Source: DATEGZ01 sp035279905
GTDB taxonomy: Bacteria > Acidobacteriota > Vicinamibacteria > Vicinamibacterales > SCN-69-37
Assembly (NCBI GenBank): GCA_035279905.1
Contig: DATEGZ010000200.1
Span: forward strand, 1 to 64,000
Length of the DNA: 64,000 nucleotides
Direction of reading: 5' to 3'
The translations under genes and the position numbers were made by a program. Under the pieces are notes generated by a model. The model was not told the DNA's origin. It made no database searches and saw only the letters and a program-made list of their open reading frames with translations. Positions 59,598 to 64,000 of this stretch are shown one piece after another; position 1 is the first letter of the stretch; every line of letters starts with the position of its first letter.

Positions 59598-61271
59598 ATG
59601 GCTCGACGACGCCTTCGTTCGCAGTTGCTCGTTGTCATTGTCGGCTTGGTCGCTCTTGCCGCAGCAGGTGCAGCCCAGACGCCTCAACGCGGCGCCCCAC
59701 CGGCGCAGCCCGCGGCGCCGACACGGGGCGACATCCTCCGCGGCGAGTACAGCGAATTTCGTGCGAACAACGACTTGCTCTCGTATCACCTCGACATCCG
59801 CGTCGACCCGGACAAGAAGCTGATCAGCGGCAAGAACACGATCAAATTCCGCATGCTGAAGGACGCGACGCGGATCCAGCTCGACCTGTACGCGAACCTG
59901 AACGTCGACAAGATCCTCTACGGCCAGACGCCGCTCAAGTACGAGCGTGAGCTGAACACCGTGTTCGTCGATTTCGCCAATACCCTCAAGACCGGACAGG
60001 TCGTCGCGATCGACTTCTACTACTCGGGGACGCCGACGTCAGGCTCGCGTTTCGGCGGCTTCACGTTCGGGAAGGATCCAGCGGGCCGGCCGCTCATCTG
60101 GTCGGCCTGCGAGGGCCCGGGCGCGATGTTCTGGTGGCCGAACAAGGACCAGTGGCGCGACGAAGTCGAGGACATGGAGATCAGCGTCGCGATCCCGAAC
60201 GACCTCGTGGACGTCTCGAACGGCCGCTTCGAGAAGAAGACCGACCTCGGCGACGGCTACACGCGCTGGGACTGGATGGTGCACTACCCCATCAACAACT
60301 ACGACGTCTCGGTGAACATCGGGAAGTACGAGCACTTCGCCGATTCAGTGGGCGATCTCACGATGGACTTCTACGCGTTCCCTGAGGATCTCGAGAAAGC
60401 CAAGGCGCAGTTCGTACAGGCCAGAGGGATGATCGAAGCCTACACGCACTACTTCGGCGAATATCCGTTCAAGAAGGACGGCTACAAGCTGATCGAGGCG
60501 GCCTACACCGGGATGGAGCACCAGAGCGCCGTCACCTACGGCAACGGCTTCCACAACGGCTACGGCCGGGCGCCGTACGACTGGACCGGCGTCGGCATCA
60601 GCACGAAGTTCGACTTCATCATCATCCACGAGAGCGGACACGAGTGGTTCGGCAACGCGGTGTCCGCCGCCGACGTGTCCGACATGTGGATCCACGAGGG
60701 CTGGACGACGTATCTCGAGTGCCTCTACGTCGAGTACACGTTCGGCCACGACGACTACGTGAAGTACACGAACGGCTACAAGTCGCACGTCCGCAACGAC
60801 CGGCCGATCATCACGCAGCGCGGCGTGCACCGCGAGCCGCCGCAGGACATGTACTTCAAGGGCGCGCTCTTCCTGAACACCCTGCGCAGCGCCACGAACG
60901 ACGACAAGAAGTGGTTCACGACGATCCACGACTTCTTTCAGACGTTCAAGTACAAGAACATCATGACGGAGGACGTCGTCGCGTTCTTCAACCAGCGCCT
61001 CGGCCGCGACCTGACGCCGGTGTTCAATCAGTACCTCCGCCACACGGCGCTGCCGACGCTCGAGCTGATGTTCGACGACGCGAATCACACGGTGATGTAC
61101 CGCTGGAAGGCGGACGAGCCGAACTTCGCGATGCCCGTGCGCGTCCGCCAGAACGGGCAGTCGAAGATGATCGAGCCGACGCTCACGTGGCAGACGATGA
61201 AGACGACCGTCGGCAAGGATCAGTTCGAGGTCGTGACCGACGAGTTCTTCATCGAGGTGAGCAAGCAGTAG
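59598..61271 (+). CDS. M1 family metallopeptidase
   Basis: A 557-residue exported zinc aminopeptidase-like enzyme. It has a signal peptide (SQLLVVIVGLVALAAAGAAQ), an N-terminal beta domain, GMEHQS (the GAMEN-type substrate loop), and the zinc site HESGHEWFGN with the third ligand in WIHEGWTTYLE. YFKGALFLNTLR follows. It is shorter than full-length M1 aminopeptidases, lacking most of the C-terminal helical domain. The ATG at 59598 is preferred over a GTG at 59574. Its TAG abuts the stop of the convergent trehalose-phosphate synthase gene with no bases between. Confidence 0.9.
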   Translation: MARRRLRSQLLVVIVGLVALAAAGAAQTPQRGAPPAQPAAPTRGDILRGEYSEFRANNDLLSYHLDIRVDPDKKLISGKNTIKFRMLKDATRIQLDLYANLNVDKILYGQTPLKYERELNTVFVDFANTLKTGQVVAIDFYYSGTPTSGSRFGGFTFGKDPAGRPLIWSACEGPGAMFWWPNKDQWRDEVEDMEISVAIPNDLVDVSNGRFEKKTDLGDGYTRWDWMVHYPINNYDVSVNIGKYEHFADSVGDLTMDFYAFPEDLEKAKAQFVQARGMIEAYTHYFGEYPFKKDGYKLIEAAYTGMEHQSAVTYGNGFHNGYGRAPYDWTGVGISTKFDFIIIHESGHEWFGNAVSAADVSDMWIHEGWTTYLECLYVEYTFGHDDYVKYTNGYKSHVRNDRPIITQRGVHREPPQDMYFKGALFLNTLRSATNDDKKWFTTIHDFFQTFKYKNIMTEDVVAFFNQRLGRDLTPVFNQYLRHTALPTLELMFDDANHTVMYRWKADEPNFAMPVRVRQNGQSKMIEPTLTWQTMKTTVGKDQFEVVTDEFFIEVSKQ

Positions 61272-63212
61272 CTAGCCGAAAGCACGCTCCGGGTGCCGTT
61301 CGTCGTTCGGCACCGCGCGCAGCGCGACGCGATCTTCGAGCCTGAACGGGGTGACGGTGGCCGACGGACGGATGTCCGCGAGGTCGCCGATGAGCGTGCC
61401 GGCCCAGCGATAGACGTTGTGATCGAGGACGCTGCGGCGCATCCGCGCCATGCGGGCGCGGCGGTCGTCGGGATCCATCTCGAGCCCGCGCCGGATCGTG
61501 TCCGCCAGCTGCTCGATGTCGTAGGGATTGACGATCAGCGCGTCGCGCAGCTCACGCGAGGCGCCCGCGAACTGGCTCAACACCAGCACGCCGTCCTCAT
61601 CGTCGCGCGCGGTCACGAACTCCTTCGCGACCAGGTTCATGCCGTCGTGCAGCGCCGTCACGAGACACACGTCCGCGGCGCGGTAGTACGGCGCGATCTC
61701 CCGGTGATCGTGGTGCCGCGTAAGCAGCACGATCGGCTTCCAGCCGGACGTCCCGAACCGCTGGTTGATGCGATCCGCCTCGGCGGTCACCTCGTCGAGC
61801 AGATCCTGATAGCGCTTGATGCGGGTGCGGCTGGGCGCGCCGATCTGGACGAACGTGAAGTGGCCGATGTACCGGCTCCACTTCTCGAAGAAGCGCTCGA
61901 TGCCGCGCAGCCGCTCGAGCAGCCCTTTCGTGTAGTCCACGCGATCGACGCCGATGCCCATCCAGTCGGCCTTGATGCCGTGCGACTGCAGGAGCTTCGC
62001 GCGCAGCTCCGCCGTCGTCCGGCCCTGCAGAACGTCGTCCTGAAGCACCGGCGGCGCGACGCTGATCGGGAACGGCCGGACGTGTGTCACGTGGTTGTGA
62101 CGGCTGGCCGTGAAGTGCTCCCAGTCGATCTTCGACTCGAACGCGCGGTCGATCGTCTCGAGGAAGTTGTTGCAGTGCGCCTGCGTGTGGAAGCCCACGA
62201 GATCCGCGCCGAGCAGCCCGTCGAGCACATCGGCCTGCCACGGGCAGATGCCGAACGCCTCGGGGTTGGGCCACGGAATGTGCCAGAAGACGCCGACGTG
62301 CGCGTCGGGGCGCGCCTGCTTGATCATCCGCGGCAGCAGCGCGAAGTGATAGTCCTGGACGAGCACCATGGCGCCGGGGCTGCCGTCGATCTCGTCGACG
62401 ACCGCCTCGGCAAACTTGCGGTTCGCGTCCCGGTAGCACTGCCAGTCCGTCTCGCGGAACAGCGGACGCGTGTGCGCGATGTGACAGAGCGGCCACATCC
62501 CCTCGTTGGCGAAGCCGTAGTAGTAGCCCTCTTCTTCTTCCTGAGTGAGCCACACGCGGCGAAGGGTGTACTCGGGATGGTCGGGCGGCACGCGCAGCCG
62601 ATCGCGCGCGTCGACGGTCTCACGGTCGGCGTCGCCCGACCCGTGCGCGATCCAGGTGCCGGCGCAGGCCCGCAGCACCGGCTCCAGGGCGGTCACGAGC
62701 CCGCTCGCCGGAATCAGCAGCTCGGTCGTCTTGCCCCGGTGCACGTGCATATACGGCTCGCGGTTGGAGACGACGATGAGAGGCCGGCCGTTGAGGCGAG
62801 CGCGCACGTGCGCGCGGAGCCGCTCGGGCGTCCATCGTGATTCGGCGGCGTCGCGCAGCCGGGCCTCTTCCTCGGCCGTGGCGCGGGCCGACTCGAGGCT
62901 CGACACCAGGTGAAACACCTCCTGGAACAGCGGCTTGAAGAACCGGCCGACCACCAGCGGTGCCCCGACGGCGGTCCCGAGCCGGTGCGCCTGCAGCCAG
63001 CCGACGGTGCGCTTGAGCTGGCTCATCACGCGCCATCGCACGAAGAGGGACGCGATGGCCGCGATGAGCGCGATCTCGACCAGCACGCGCGCGATCGGAT
63101 CGTTCCAGAGGAAGTGGAGGACGCTCGTGCGCCACTCGCTCGGCGCGAGCACGAGCAGCACCGCAGACCCGCCCGCCAGAATCCAGATGATGAGCTGGCG
63201 ATTGAACCGCAT
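61272..63212 (-). CDS. otsA: Trehalose-6-phosphate synthase with membrane anchor
   Basis: A 646-residue protein. Two N-terminal transmembrane helices (IIWILAGGSAVLLVLA and ARVLVEIALIAAIASLFVRW) and a helical linker precede a GT20 domain that makes trehalose 6-phosphate from UDP-glucose and glucose 6-phosphate. GT20 landmarks are PLIVVSNREPY, VLVQDYHFALLPRMI, FWHIPWPNPEAFGI, DRVDYTKGLLERLRGIERF and HDGMNLVAKEF. The ATG at 63212 is preferred over the GTG at 63263, whose Shine-Dalgarno is too close. No phosphatase gene (otsB) is in the window. The membrane anchor is unlike E. coli OtsA. Confidence 0.87.
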   Translation of the reverse strand: MRFNRQLIIWILAGGSAVLLVLAPSEWRTSVLHFLWNDPIARVLVEIALIAAIASLFVRWRVMSQLKRTVGWLQAHRLGTAVGAPLVVGRFFKPLFQEVFHLVSSLESARATAEEEARLRDAAESRWTPERLRAHVRARLNGRPLIVVSNREPYMHVHRGKTTELLIPASGLVTALEPVLRACAGTWIAHGSGDADRETVDARDRLRVPPDHPEYTLRRVWLTQEEEEGYYYGFANEGMWPLCHIAHTRPLFRETDWQCYRDANRKFAEAVVDEIDGSPGAMVLVQDYHFALLPRMIKQARPDAHVGVFWHIPWPNPEAFGICPWQADVLDGLLGADLVGFHTQAHCNNFLETIDRAFESKIDWEHFTASRHNHVTHVRPFPISVAPPVLQDDVLQGRTTAELRAKLLQSHGIKADWMGIGVDRVDYTKGLLERLRGIERFFEKWSRYIGHFTFVQIGAPSRTRIKRYQDLLDEVTAEADRINQRFGTSGWKPIVLLTRHHDHREIAPYYRAADVCLVTALHDGMNLVAKEFVTARDDEDGVLVLSQFAGASRELRDALIVNPYDIEQLADTIRRGLEMDPDDRRARMARMRRSVLDHNVYRWAGTLIGDLADIRPSATVTPFRLEDRVALRAVPNDERHPERAFG

Positions 63213-63382
63213 ATGTGCTTTGACGCTTGGTCGAAGGCTGTAGACGTTCAAGATCGCTGCCACTTCCGTACGCGCGTTTCCCGTGTAAATCAGCCCGTAC
63301 GCCCGGCCGCCGGCGCCGCCGGGTGGAAAGGACTACCTACCGTAGGCATTTCGTTCCCACTCGAAGTATCTTTCCAGTAACG

Positions 63383-64000
63383 ATGATCGGCCAGACCGTG
63401 ACGCACTACCGCATCCTCGACAAGATCGGGGAAGGCGGCATGGGTGTCGTTTATCGCGCCGAGGACACGCGGCTCGGACGTCAGGTCGCGGTCAAGTTTC
63501 TGTCGTCGAAGCTCTCGGCCGATCCCGCGGCGCTCGAGCGGTTCCAGCGCGAAGCCCGGGCGGCCTCGTCGCTGAACAACCCGCACATCTGCGCGCTCTA
63601 CGACATCGGGCGGGACGGCGATCTGCCGTTCCTCGTCATGGAGCTGCTCGACGGGCAAACGCTGCGCAACCGCATCAATGGTGCGCCGCTGCCGGTCCCG
63701 CTCCTGCTCGAGCTGGCCGTGCAGGCGACCGACGCGCTCGAGGCCGCGCACGCCGCGGGCATCGTGCACCGCGACATCAAGTCCGCCAATATCTTCGTGA
63801 CGGCGTCCGGACAGGTGAAGATCGTCGACTTTGGTCTGGCGAAGCTCGCGCGTCCGGCGGGCGCGGGCGCCGAGGTCGATCCGTTCGCCGACACGGCGCT
63901 GGCCCGCCCGAGTCCGCCGGCGACCGAGTCGGGCCAGACGTTCGGCACCCTCTCCTCGATGTCGCCCGAACAGGCGCGCGGCGAGGAGCTGGACGGCCGG
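63383..64000 (+). CDS. Ser/Thr protein kinase, N-terminal part
   Basis: The first 206 codons of a kinase that runs off the right edge. It begins MIGQTVTHYRILDKIGEGGMGVVYRAED, closely related to the kinase at 57114. Visible motifs are the glycine loop GEGGMGVVY, Lys in VAVKFL, HRDIKSANIFV, VDFGLAKL and, after an acidic Pro-rich insert, GTLSSMSPEQARG (GTxxYMSPEQ is more usual). The ATG at 63383 is 170 bp from the divergent synthase start. That gap holds a CCTAC/GTAGG hairpin (63336-63346) and a TATCTT (63367-63372) that could be a -10. The C-terminal domains are outside the window. Confidence 0.9.
   Translation, partial: MIGQTVTHYRILDKIGEGGMGVVYRAEDTRLGRQVAVKFLSSKLSADPAALERFQREARAASSLNNPHICALYDIGRDGDLPFLVMELLDGQTLRNRINGAPLPVPLLLELAVQATDALEAAHAAGIVHRDIKSANIFVTASGQVKIVDFGLAKLARPAGAGAEVDPFADTALARPSPPATESGQTFGTLSSMSPEQARGEELDGR

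Overview
This is a GC-rich, densely packed stretch of bacterial chromosome. It looks like Acidobacteriota, probably class Vicinamibacteria; that is inferred from gene content only. The markers are a duplicated-orphan-permease (ADOP-type) ABC permease coupled to PadR, a tandem pair of acidobacterial VWFA-related secreted proteins, two Ser/Thr kinases starting MIG-x-T-x-x-HY (one fused to TPRs), a PadR/HAAS pair and many secreted metallopeptidases. No rRNA, tRNA, CRISPR array, transposase, integrase or phage gene was seen, so it reads as ordinary chromosome rather than an island.

Layout. 1-6 kb: a cut-off secreted protein, a DUF885 peptidase, a two-domain multicopper oxidase, and a RoxA-like dihaem cytochrome with a TPR partner. 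6-9.6 kb: a DUF4097-like/PadR/HAAS operon, a YdjM-like membrane hydrolase and an AstE/AspA-like deacylase. 9.6-14 kb: a MocR regulator divergent from a branched-chain aminotransferase plus RidA, then a dihaem oxidoreductase. 14-18 kb: a small zinc-ribbon membrane protein coupled to a very large secreted protein that is split by a frameshift in G5 tracts. 18-21 kb: a metzincin-like lipoprotein, an ankyrin protein and an M20 amidohydrolase. 21-25.5 kb: an ABC-2 exporter with two permeases and a glycerate-kinase-like P-loop kinase. 25.5-31.3 kb: an SPFH protein divergent from a sigma-54 activator with a pseudo-receiver, then a secreted kinase-fold protein and a TPP enzyme. 31.4-38.2 kb: an ABC exporter, a TonB-type outer-membrane protein, a TPR protein and a LytS/LytTR two-component pair. 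38.3-42.7 kb: two tandem VWFA paralogues and YajQ. 42.8-46.3 kb: an ECF-like sigma factor, an anti-sigma factor carrying a YCF48-like domain, and a DUF4139 protein. 46.4-51.4 kb: PadR, ADOP permease and a GT-C glycosyltransferase. 51.6-57 kb: a secreted LamG-like protein and a reverse-strand operon (TPR-aspartic protease, radical SAM, SpoIIAA-like, PPK2). 57-64 kb: a Ser/Thr kinase-TPR protein, an M1 peptidase, a membrane-anchored trehalose-phosphate synthase and the start of a second kinase.

Genes are tightly packed, with many ATGA stop/start overlaps and GTG starts, so most co-directional sets are probably operons. There are ten convergent gene junctions. Three have gaps of 15 bp or less. 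The other seven each contain an inverted repeat that nearly fills the gap.

The most unusual signal is non-coding. Many intergenic gaps hold long hairpins whose arms are tandem 7-, 8- or 9-base units: TTAGAAC at three loci, GGTTCCGG at four, TGGGTCAT-like at one and a GGTACG-based nonamer at one. The families share no sequence but share one architecture and the same position, abutting stop codons. Two of the three TTAGAAC copies also share loop sequence, and one copy supplies the stop codons of both flanking genes. This is the best candidate here for an undescribed element class.
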